Part shown: positions 1 to 5,436 of the stretch, one piece after another
Layout of the letters: each line of letters begins with the position of its first letter
Position numbering within the stretch: position 1 is the first letter of the stretch
NCBI GenBank assembly: GCA_023404675.1
Contig: JAEYAW010000040.1
Span: 1 to 6,835 of the forward strand
From: Pseudomonadota bacterium
Lineage (GTDB): Bacteria; Pseudomonadota; Alphaproteobacteria; Rhizobiales; Xanthobacteraceae
Reading direction: 5' to 3'
DNA length: 6,835 bases
The notes under the pieces: model-generated
Database searches by the model: none
The model's input: only the letters and a program-made list of their open reading frames with translations
Told to the model about the DNA's origin: nothing
Position numbers and translations under genes: made by a program

Positions 1-123
1 CGTTACGACGCCGTCCTTGACGGCCACGGCGATGTGGCTGTCATCGATGATGGAAGGATCATATTTGATCTCGTCTTCGACGTCCTTCTTGATCGAAGCA
101 TCTGTGCGGAACCATGAGACCAT
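1..123 (-). CDS. BON-domain protein, N-terminal part (runs off left edge)
   Basis: The 41 visible residues begin MVSWFRTDASIKKDVEDE and continue to AVAVKDGVV, the start of a BON domain: a short amphipathic helix followed by an alternating beta segment. BON domains occur in OsmY-like periplasmic proteins and in small cytoplasmic stress proteins, and are thought to bind membrane or phospholipid. No signal peptide is visible, since the acidic/lysine-rich helix begins almost at once, so a cytoplasmic location or a second BON repeat beyond the edge is possible. The ATG at 123 is preceded by a strong Shine-Dalgarno AAGGAG (130-135, 6 bases upstream), which fixes the start. The gene lies 89 bases downstream of the Crp/Fnr gene on the same strand and could be co-transcribed with it. 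The family call rests on the N-terminus alone. Confidence 0.75.
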   Translation of the reverse strand, partial: MVSWFRTDASIKKDVEDEIKYDPSIIDDSHIAVAVKDGVVT

Positions 124-147
124 GACGCTCTCCTTTCGTCGGTTGTG

Positions 148-169
148 CGGGAAGCTTCTTCGCTTCCGG
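148..169 (-). repeat. Inverted repeat between the Crp/Fnr and BON genes
   Basis: GGAAGC (150-155) and GCTTCC (162-167) form a 6-bp stem with a 6-base loop. The next pair out is a G-G mismatch, followed by a possible C-G pair (148/169). No T-run follows on either strand, so it is not a classical intrinsic terminator. It may be a processing or attenuation hairpin in the BON leader, or an operator, or chance. Confidence 0.3.
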
Positions 170-212
170 AAACCACGATGGAGGCGATCCGTCCGCGGCG
201 CATTGACCACCG

Positions 213-983
213 TCATCGGGCTGAGATTTCGATCGGGCACCGGTCCCGAACGTTAGGCCTTGCGGGCTGCGGGTCGCCGGCGATCCGGCGTAGCTTTCCC
301 TCATCGACGACCTCGATGCGGCTCGCTTCGATCAGCCGTATGGCTCCGGCGCGCTCAAGCGCGTGAAGGGACCGGCAGAGCGTTTCGCCGGCGATCGCCA
401 GATAGGCCGCCATGTCGCGGCGCGGAACCGGGAACTCGATGGCCCGTCGGCCCGACGGGGTAATCTCCCCGATACCTCGCGCGATCAGGCAGTGCAGATA
501 GGCCGCCACGCGCGCGTCCCGCCTTTGAATGCCCAGCAGGGACGACAGTTCGTAGGCTGCATCCAGTTCATCCAGTGCTGCTGCAAAGAACGTGCGTTCG
601 AGCCCCCTGTCCGCTTCCATGAGCGCCATAAAAGTCCGATGATCGAGGCAGGCCACGTGGGCAGCCGTGGCCGCCTCAACGCCGCAATCGCGCACCCCTC
701 GGCCAGGACTGCCGAACAGAGCGCCTGGAAACAGGAATCCCAGCACGCGATATGTGCCGTCCTTGTGAAGCTTCTGGAGACGCAAGACGCCGGACAGGAC
801 CACGCCAACGAAGCTCGGCTCGGTGCCCTGGTGGATCAGCCCTTCATCCGGTTCCAGACGACGAACCCACCCACAATCGCAGATGGAGCGGTGCAGACGG
901 GAACTTTCATGTATGGCGAACTGCGACCCACCGGATCTCCGGGTCAATTTGGGGGCGACCGGTTCGCACTGCGGCATGAACAT
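213..983 (-). CDS. Crp/Fnr-family transcriptional regulator (FnrL/FixK-like)
   Basis: A 256-residue cytoplasmic DNA-binding regulator. Residues about 30-130 form the cyclic-nucleotide-binding-like beta barrel, with LSGVLRLQKLHKDGTYRVLGF (63-83) matching the FNR-type 'G.....G......F' pattern. Residues about 130-160 form the dimerisation helix, and 165-232 the winged helix. The recognition helix reads E200-T-L-C203-R204, aligning with the E-x-x-S-R motif with which FNR/FixK proteins contact TTGAT half-sites; the usual serine is cysteine. Cysteines at 6, 35, 37 and 112 recall those of FNR (three near the N-terminus, one near 122) but are spaced differently, so an oxygen-labile iron-sulfur cluster is uncertain. 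The ATG at 983 follows GGAGG (989-993, 5 bases away), a better fit than Met3. Some 20 extra residues follow the wing. It is divergent from the two-component operon. It could be FixK-like (no cluster) or FnrL-like; the superfamily call is firm. Confidence 0.9.
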   Translation of the reverse strand: MFMPQCEPVAPKLTRRSGGSQFAIHESSRLHRSICDCGWVRRLEPDEGLIHQGTEPSFVGVVLSGVLRLQKLHKDGTYRVLGFLFPGALFGSPGRGVRDCGVEAATAAHVACLDHRTFMALMEADRGLERTFFAAALDELDAAYELSSLLGIQRRDARVAAYLHCLIARGIGEITPSGRRAIEFPVPRRDMAAYLAIAGETLCRSLHALERAGAIRLIEASRIEVVDEGKLRRIAGDPQPARPNVRDRCPIEISAR

Positions 984-1023
984 GACTCCCTCCCTGGCGA
1001 CTGCAAGGCCAAGGATGAGGCAA

Positions 1024-1056
1024 GAAGTTCACGTCTGGCTGGCGCGAAGTTCACGT
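1024..1056. repeat. Direct repeat GAAGTTCACGT x2, possible response-regulator operator
   Basis: GAAGTTCACGT occurs exactly at 1024-1034 and 1046-1056, start-to-start 22 bases, so both copies face the same side of the helix. Direct repeats are the typical operator form for OmpR/PhoB-type response regulators, one of which is encoded next door. The repeats lie 41-73 bases upstream of the Crp/Fnr start codon, where a promoter for that gene is expected. That the neighbouring regulator binds them is inference. Confidence 0.45.
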
Positions 1057-1119
1057 TTCTGTAAGGTAGGCTATGGGGGGCTGACCACCGTGCCATCGCG
1101 CGAAAGGGGCGACCGACAT

Positions 1120-1133
1120 CTGATCTGGATCAA
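1120..1133. promoter_or_regulatory. FNR/FixK-type anaerobox
   Basis: CTGAT-CTGG-ATCAA matches the FNR/FixK consensus TTGAT-N4-ATCAA at 9 of 10 defined bases; only the first differs. It lies in the divergent spacer, centred at 1126.5, 60 bases before the response-regulator ATG and beside a gene for a regulator of the family that binds such sites. The near-palindrome could act on either flanking gene; the position favours activation of the two-component operon. Confidence 0.7.
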
Positions 1134-1155
1134 AGACGTCCATCGGGTCAGAAGC

Positions 1156-1161
1156 TACCCT
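1156..1161 (+). promoter_or_regulatory. Weak -10 candidate for the two-component operon
   Basis: TACCCT keeps the T, A and final T of TATAAT. If it is the -10, transcription would start near 1168, which places the FNR/FixK box at -41.5, the classical class II activator position, where no good -35 is required. No convincing -35 is seen. I chose this hexamer partly because it fits that spacing, so it is weak on its own. Confidence 0.3.
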
Positions 1162-1186
1162 GGCGCTAAAGCGAGGACCCAGACCC

Positions 1187-1864
1187 ATGAAAATCCTGCT
1201 TCTGGAGGACGACGCAAAGCTCGCCGGTTACGTTTACAGGGGTCTCGAAGAGGGCGGACACAGCGTCGATCACCTCACGAACGGATGTGACGCGCTCTCT
1301 CATGCGCTCTACGCCGAGATCGACCTGGCGATCGTGGACCGGATGGTTCCAGGTATCGACGGGGTATCGGTGGTCCGGGCGTTACGGGGCGCGCGGAAGC
1401 AGGTTCCCGTGCTGATGCTCACGGCGCTCGGCGACGTCGCCGACCGGGTCGAGGGGCTCGCCGCCGGAGCCGACGACTATCTTTGCAAACCGTTCCATTT
1501 CGCGGAACTGCTTGCCCGGATCACGGCGCTCGCCCGCCGTGGTCATCAAGCCTTCGAGCCCCATGTGCTGAGCGTACACGACCTCTCGCTCGACCTGCTC
1601 GCCCGCACGGCGAAGCGGGGCGGCAAGCAGATCGACCTTCAATCGAAGGAATTGGCGCTGCTTGAGGTTCTGATGCGCAATGCCGGCCGCGTCGTGCCGC
1701 GCACGCTGCTGCTCGACAAGGTCTGGAACCTGAATTTCGAGCCGAGTACCAGCATCTTGGAAACCCAAATCAGTCGACTGCGCGCCAAGATCGACAAGCC
1801 ATTCGACCTGCCGCTCGTTAACACCGTTCGCAGCATGGGCTACACTTTGCATGGCCCTAGCTAG
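1187..1864 (+). CDS. OmpR-family response regulator
   Basis: A 225-residue two-domain transcription factor. The receiver (1 to about 117) has the acidic pocket E7-D8-D9, phospho-acceptor D51 in IVDRMVPGIDG, switch T79 in MLTAL and the invariant K101 in CKPF. The winged-helix output domain (about 128-223) includes LQSKELALLEVLMRNAGRVV, VWNLNFEPST and ISRLRAKID, and ends with the typical VNTVRSMGYTL strand. Length is normal for the family and all phosphorylation residues are present. GAGGA (1173-1177) precedes the ATG. The last 14 bases overlap the histidine-kinase gene, so the two are co-translated partners. The wing and the DRM.PG.DG receiver motif resemble the TctD/CzcR-type branch, but the signal cannot be read from this. 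Expression is probably controlled by the FNR/FixK box upstream. Its target may be the direct repeat before the divergent Crp/Fnr gene. Confidence 0.93.
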   Translation: MKILLLEDDAKLAGYVYRGLEEGGHSVDHLTNGCDALSHALYAEIDLAIVDRMVPGIDGVSVVRALRGARKQVPVLMLTALGDVADRVEGLAAGADDYLCKPFHFAELLARITALARRGHQAFEPHVLSVHDLSLDLLARTAKRGGKQIDLQSKELALLEVLMRNAGRVVPRTLLLDKVWNLNFEPSTSILETQISRLRAKIDKPFDLPLVNTVRSMGYTLHGPS

Positions 1865-3221
1865 CCTCTTTGCGGCCTCAACATTCCGAACCGCAGTCTA
1901 TGGCTCCGCGGTGCTGGTCGCAGCGCTCGTCGTCAGTGGGGTAACTGTCTTTTCGACGGTCCGCACGACTCTGGACGAGGACGTTCGCAACCAGGTCGAG
2001 TCCGCGCGAGCTGCCCTCATCGAGGTGTACGCGGCCGAAGGCAGAGACACCTTTCTGGATCACGTCCGACGGATCGCCTTGCGCCTTGGCGCCTGGCGCG
2101 AGGCAATCGTCGTATATGATACCCAGGGCCAACGATTGGCCGGCAACATCGCTATCCCGCCACCGCCGGAGGGTTGGCATGAGATCGATGATCCCGCGTT
2201 GACGGTGGCTGTCAGTTACCCTCGGATTCTTGCCAATGTCAGCGTGCTCGGCGATTTTACGGTGCTCTCGGGCCGCTCGCTGCAAACGCGGGACGTGACG
2301 CTGCGGACGCTCGCGTACTCAGTTTCCGGCCTTGCTCTCCTTGTCATGATTACCTTCATCGGCATCGGCATCGTCCTCGGCAGTCGGGCCCAGCGCAGAC
2401 TAAGTTCTATCGGCGCGGCGCTGGAGCGCGTGTCGCTGGGCGATCTTTCGGCCAGAGTACCAGTCGATTTCGGGATTGATGCGACCGACAAACTGGCGGG
2501 CCAGATTAACAACCAGTTAGCGCGACTCGAGTCGCTTATCTCCTTGACACGCGCGACGTCGGCCACCCTCGCCCACGAGCTGCGAAGCCCGCTTGCCCGT
2601 GCGACGCTCGCCATTGAGCGCGCCGCCGACGCCGCAGAGAGCGACCGGGCAAAGCAAGCGCTCGGTGAGGTGGAGGCTGAACTCGCTCGGATCGCCGCCG
2701 TGTTCGACTCCGTTCTGCGCATCGCACGCATCGGCAGCCAACCCTCATTGGACAGCGGGCATATCGAACCGGCTGCACTTCTCGCCGAGTTGGTCGAGAT
2801 ATTCGGCCCCGTGGCGGAGGAACGCGGCATAAAGCTCGAGCTTGCGGCACCCGACGATTCGAACCTGCTGCGCGGCGACGTGTCTATGCTCCGCCAGATG
2901 GTCGCCAATTTGATCGAGAACGCGCTGGCCTATTGTCCGGCAGGCGCAACGATAACGCTTTCGGCGGAACCGCGGAGCGGCGGCAGGGTCGCGCTCGTCG
3001 TCGCCGACACCGGACCGGGAATCCCGGAGGAGGAGCGCTCTCGCGTGACAGAACCCTTTTACCGCGGCGATGCCGACAAGGCGAATCGCGGCACTGGGCT
3101 TGGCCTTTCCATTGTCCAGGCGATTGTCGCCCGCCACGGAGCGCGCCTCGAACTTCTCGATAACCGGCCGGGTCTGAGGGTGGTGGTGGAGTTTCCACCT
3201 GCGGGACAAGCACCCGCGTGA
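1851..3221 (+). CDS. HAMP-domain sensor histidine kinase
   Basis: A 456-residue inner-membrane kinase, partner of the response regulator it overlaps by 14 bases. TM1 spans about 14-36 and TM2 about 154-177. They enclose a periplasmic sensor of about 115 residues with no recognised motif (it contains IPPPPEGW at 102-109). HAMP covers about 178-230. The H-box AHELRSPLAR carries the phosphorylated H242. The ATP domain has the N-box NLIENALAY (N357), G1 DTGPGIP (D386), F-box EPFYRGD and G2 GTGLGLSIV (414-422), all intact, so it should be active as kinase and phosphatase. The ATG at 1851 has no clear Shine-Dalgarno, which fits coupling to the upstream gene. The signal is unknown; a periplasmic cue is likely since no PAS or haem domain is present. 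Confidence 0.93.
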   Translation: MALASLFAASTFRTAVYGSAVLVAALVVSGVTVFSTVRTTLDEDVRNQVESARAALIEVYAAEGRDTFLDHVRRIALRLGAWREAIVVYDTQGQRLAGNIAIPPPPEGWHEIDDPALTVAVSYPRILANVSVLGDFTVLSGRSLQTRDVTLRTLAYSVSGLALLVMITFIGIGIVLGSRAQRRLSSIGAALERVSLGDLSARVPVDFGIDATDKLAGQINNQLARLESLISLTRATSATLAHELRSPLARATLAIERAADAAESDRAKQALGEVEAELARIAAVFDSVLRIARIGSQPSLDSGHIEPAALLAELVEIFGPVAEERGIKLELAAPDDSNLLRGDVSMLRQMVANLIENALAYCPAGATITLSAEPRSGGRVALVVADTGPGIPEEERSRVTEPFYRGDADKANRGTGLGLSIVQAIVARHGARLELLDNRPGLRVVVEFPPAGQAPA

Positions 3222-3225
3222 CATG

Positions 3226-3249
3226 GCAGGTTTCGGATCGGGAGCCTGC
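3226..3249 (+). terminator. Hairpin after the histidine kinase, terminator-like without T-run
   Basis: In the plus-strand RNA, GCAGGUUUC (3226-3234) pairs with GGAGCCUGC (3241-3249), giving 9 pairs with two G-U wobbles and a 6-base loop, 4 bases after the kinase stop. On the minus strand the wobbles become mismatches, so it suits the plus transcript best. No T-run follows, so it may be a 3'-end stabiliser or a Rho-assisted stop between the two convergent genes. Confidence 0.35.
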
Positions 3250-3259
3250 GCGCCCGCAT

Positions 3260-3625
3260 TCAAGGTCGTGAAGCGCCACCTTTCCGCCACAGTGCCCAAC
3301 CGGACAGGAACGCTATTCCGGCGCCGCAAATAACGGCGTTTGTTTGAGCAAACGGCGTGTCGGCAAAGCCGATCACCCAAGGCGAGACAGTAAGCCAGGC
3401 GCCGAGGGCTAGTCCCAGCCAACCCTGCCATTCCGCCCTCTCCGCAAGGGCAGCAACAGCAACCAGAAGCGCCAGCGCACCCGTTATGACGAAACTCCAG
3501 ATTGTCAGCGGCGCCCATGCGCCACCGGGCGTCATTTGCTGCAGCACGAGCGGCGACACGACCAGCCAGCCGCCAAGCGCGACCACGATCCAGCTGTGCC
3601 AATTGCGCGTGCTCAAGTCGCTCAT
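3260..3625 (-). CDS. SPW-repeat integral membrane protein
   Basis: A 121-residue, very hydrophobic protein with two repeats of the SPW type. The first has VVSPLVL (22-28), a degenerate SPW; the second has TVSPWVIGF (79-87), followed by the usual Asn (N96) and a Gly-rich helix. Each repeat gives two membrane segments (about 10-28, 42-60, 68-85, 96-113), so a four-helix inner-membrane protein with both ends probably in the cytoplasm is expected. The family's biochemical role is not known. The ATG at 3625 gives the natural N-terminus (MSDLSTRNW), but its Shine-Dalgarno is weak (CAGAG). It is the last gene of the minus-strand run, 105 bases after the antiporter, and convergent with the histidine kinase. 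The start is less certain than the family. Confidence 0.82.
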   Translation of the reverse strand: MSDLSTRNWHSWIVVALGGWLVVSPLVLQQMTPGGAWAPLTIWSFVITGALALLVAVAALAERAEWQGWLGLALGAWLTVSPWVIGFADTPFAQTNAVICGAGIAFLSGWALWRKGGASRP

Positions 3626-3674
3626 CTCTGACAGCCAAAGGCACCCTCACTGTGACGACTTGCGCATAAGGCGC

Positions 3675-3692
3675 CAATGACCGCCGTCATTG
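3675..3692. repeat. Perfect 7-bp inverted repeat between antiporter and SPW genes
   Basis: CAATGAC-CGCC-GTCATTG is a perfect 7-bp stem with a 4-base loop, 39 bases after the antiporter stop and 50 bases before the SPW start. No T-run follows on either strand, so it is more likely an RNA-processing or attenuation hairpin, or an operator for the SPW gene, than an intrinsic terminator. The rest of the 105-base spacer (3626-3730) shows no clear promoter. Confidence 0.4.
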
Positions 3693-3730
3693 CAGCAATA
3701 GCCAAGCGCGAAGGCTGGTGCGTTCCAACT

Positions 3731-4891
3731 TCACTGCAGGTTCGACTGAGCATCTCGTCCGGCCCATCGGACCAGAACACTCCCGCACAACATGCTTATG
3801 CCGATGGCTATGAACAGCGGACCGCCAAAGCTGGCGGGAAGGAGGCCTGAGGCCAATGAGACCGAAAGCAGCATGAGGCTGAATTCGCCTCCGTGAGCCA
3901 GGATGATGCCGGTTCGCAATGACGCCGGAAGTGGTTCGCCAAACCCGCGAGCGACAGCGAGAAAGATCAGCGCCTTGCCGAAGAAGAGGATCGCGAGCCA
4001 GATCAGCACAGCGGGCCAGGATGACGCCAAGGTTCCGAGCGGAATTTGCGTCCCGATGCCGATGAAGAAGATGCCGACGAAGAGATCGCGAAAGGGTCGG
4101 ATTTCTCTTTCGACGGCATGACGCGCATCGCCTTCACCTATGACCATCCCGGCGGCGAAGGCAGCGAGCGCCGGAGAAAGCCCGGCGAAGGCTGCGGCGA
4201 TAGCGGAGCCGAGTGCGATCGCGAGCGCGAGTAGCTGTGCAAGCTCTGGATCGCCAGAGGCTGCAATCCACTTGGCGATCAATTGCAACGGTCCCCGCGC
4301 GATGAAGAGAAGAGCGACCAGCGCCACGGCTCCAAGAATTACGGTAATCGCTCCGAATCCTTCGGCGGCGCCGCTCGATGCATCGTACAACAACAGGAGT
4401 GCCACGGCGGCAAGGTCCTGAAACAGAAGCACGGCGATCGCCATGCGCCCCGGCAGCGAGCCAAGGGCGTTCACGCTCGCCAGCACCTTGAGGCATAGCG
4501 CGGTGGATGACATCGCGACGGCTCCGCCGATGAGGACCGCGGGGACGATGCCAAGGCCGAACAGAGAGATTGTCGTCGCAGAAACGAGGATCGTCGTGAC
4601 CGCAACCTGCGCCATGCCCACACCGAAGACATGACGCTTGAGAGACGCGAGTTTCTCGAATGAGAATTCCAGGCCGAGCGCAAACAGCAGAAGGACCACC
4701 CCGATTTCACCGATGGTGGTCAGGGCGGCGCTCTCTGAAACCAGTCCGAGACCCGACGGTCCGATCAGTAGCCCCGTGAGAATGTAGCCCACAATGCTTG
4801 GAATTCCGATCCGCGCGCAGATCGTCACGAGCACAAAGGCTGCGACAACAAGGAGAGCGCCACTTTCGAGAAAGCCGGTCGTGCCGTGCAA
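3731..4891 (-). CDS. CPA2-type monovalent cation:proton antiporter (KefB/KefC-like membrane domain only)
   Basis: A 386-residue polytopic inner-membrane protein exchanging K+ or Na+ for H+. CPA2 motifs appear in order: GYILTGLLIGPSGLG (35-49), GEIGVVLLLFALGLEFS (61-77), AMSSTALCLKVL (126-137), LLFQDLAAVALLLL with the ion-site D159, FFIGIGTQI (275-283), K306 in FFGKAL and HGGEFSLML (333-341). The protein ends soon after the last helix, so the C-terminal RCK/TrkA-N domain that gates KefB and KefC is absent. The reading frame starts with TTG (4889-4891); no in-frame ATG or GTG lies nearby upstream, the N-terminus HGTTGFLE suits the family, and a modest GGAAAG lies at 4900-4905. It follows trxC by 46 bases and is probably in the same operon. 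Substrate (K+ versus Na+) cannot be told from sequence alone. Confidence 0.9.
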   Translation of the reverse strand: MHGTTGFLESGALLVVAAFVLVTICARIGIPSIVGYILTGLLIGPSGLGLVSESAALTTIGEIGVVLLLFALGLEFSFEKLASLKRHVFGVGMAQVAVTTILVSATTISLFGLGIVPAVLIGGAVAMSSTALCLKVLASVNALGSLPGRMAIAVLLFQDLAAVALLLLYDASSGAAEGFGAITVILGAVALVALLFIARGPLQLIAKWIAASGDPELAQLLALAIALGSAIAAAFAGLSPALAAFAAGMVIGEGDARHAVEREIRPFRDLFVGIFFIGIGTQIPLGTLASSWPAVLIWLAILFFGKALIFLAVARGFGEPLPASLRTGIILAHGGEFSLMLLSVSLASGLLPASFGGPLFIAIGISMLCGSVLVRWAGRDAQSNLQ

Positions 4892-4937
4892 ATCGATTAC
4901 TTTCCACTTCGCTGCGAGCGATGGCCAAGGTCGACAA

Positions 4938-5366
4938 TCAGTCTCGTGACTGCGAACGCACCCAAGCCGTTATTTGCGAAGCCGTCATGGCGCCGCTGGT
5001 TCTGCCAACCTCGCGGCCGGCCTTGAACAGGATCATGGTGGGAATGCTGCGGATCCCGTACCGGCCCGCGATCTGTTGTTCCGCTTCCGTATCGAGCTTG
5101 CCGAGGCGGACATGCGGCTCCAGTGAACGCGCCGCAGCTTCGAACTGGGGCGCCATCATCTTGCATGGCCCGCACCATTCTGCCCAGAAATCCACGAGCA
5201 ATGGCAGCTCGGCGCTGGCGTGGCGGTCAAAATTGGACGCAGTGAGAATGACCGGCTTCCCCTGGAAGAGCCGAGCCCCACAACGGCCGCACTTGGGATC
5301 GTCGGCCAGGCGATCTTCGGGAACGCGGTTGGTCGTGCTGCATTCCGGGCACACGATGGTGGGCAT
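4938..5366 (-). CDS. trxC: Thioredoxin 2 (zinc-binding thioredoxin)
   Basis: A 142-residue cytoplasmic disulfide reductase. The N-terminal zinc ribbon has C6-x2-C9 and C26-x2-C29. The thioredoxin fold follows (about 37-140) with LVDFWAEWCGPCKMMAP, active-site W64-C65-G66-P67-C68, and the cis-proline P109 in RSIPTMILF. This two-part layout and length are those of TrxC, the stress-induced thioredoxin whose zinc module is redox-responsive. The reading frame is open 42 codons further upstream, but the ATG at 5366 is right: a strong GGAGG (5374-5378) lies 7 bases before it and MPTIVCPEC is the canonical TrxC start. It is 70 bases after the SDH-type protease gene and 46 bases before the antiporter gene, all on the same strand. 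Confidence 0.95.
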   Translation of the reverse strand: MPTIVCPECSTTNRVPEDRLADDPKCGRCGARLFQGKPVILTASNFDRHASAELPLLVDFWAEWCGPCKMMAPQFEAAARSLEPHVRLGKLDTEAEQQIAGRYGIRSIPTMILFKAGREVGRTSGAMTASQITAWVRSQSRD

Positions 5367-5373
5367 TACACTT

Positions 5374-5378
5374 CCTCC
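5374..5378 (-). promoter_or_regulatory. Ribosome binding site that fixes the trxC start
   Basis: GGAGG on the minus strand, 7 bases before the ATG at 5366. It decides between this start and in-frame starts further upstream. Confidence 0.8.
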
Positions 5379-5385
5379 AAACGAC

Positions 5386-5434
5386 TTTACCGCCGTAAAC
5401 GAGCGGCGTTCTTCTTCTGACCTGTAGCAACAGG
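5386..5434. repeat. Two short hairpins in the protease-trxC spacer
   Basis: TTTAC-CGCC-GTAAA (5386-5399) and CCTGT-AGCA-ACAGG (5421-5434) are perfect 5-bp inverted repeats with 4-base loops within the 70-base spacer. Neither is followed by a T-run on the minus strand. They may separate or process the protease and trxC messages. The spacer may also hold a trxC promoter, but I see no convincing -35/-10 pair. Confidence 0.3.
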
Positions 5435-5436
5435 AG

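Larger units (their letters stand above)
984..1186. promoter_or_regulatory. Divergent control region between crp/fnr-like gene and two-component operon
   Basis: This 203-base spacer is the only sizeable non-coding stretch here and must hold promoters for both directions. From left to right it contains the Shine-Dalgarno of the Crp/Fnr gene, an exact 11-bp direct repeat (1024-1034 and 1046-1056), a TGACCACCGT element (1082-1091), an FNR/FixK box (1120-1133), a weak -10 candidate (1156-1161) and GAGGA (1173-1177) 9 bases before the response-regulator ATG. I found no alphaproteobacterial EcfG general-stress promoter (GGAAC-N17/18-CGTT) in either direction. Confidence 0.75.

Noticed and set aside
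124..212. EcfG (GGAAC-N17/18-CGTT) promoter for the BON gene
   Set aside because: Expected for a BON stress gene in alphaproteobacteria, but no matching pair was found here or in the other spacers.
363..1064. 233-codon plus-strand frame opposite the Crp/Fnr gene
   Set aside because: It has no recognisable domain and runs through the Crp/Fnr start and the divergent regulatory spacer. The opposite strand clearly encodes the regulator.
2216..2908. 230-codon minus-strand frame, Ser/Arg-rich
   Set aside because: It is antisense to the HAMP and H-box region of the kinase, low in complexity and without a ribosome site of note.
2745..3677. Long minus-strand open frame (310 codons) opposite the histidine kinase and the start of the SPW gene
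   Set aside because: The composition is Arg/Ala-rich with no domain; it lies antisense to a kinase with every catalytic box intact. It is a GC-rich shadow frame.
4798..5427. 209-codon plus-strand frame opposite trxC and the antiporter start
   Set aside because: The Ser/Arg-rich translation has no domain, and trxC on the other strand has zinc and active-site motifs.
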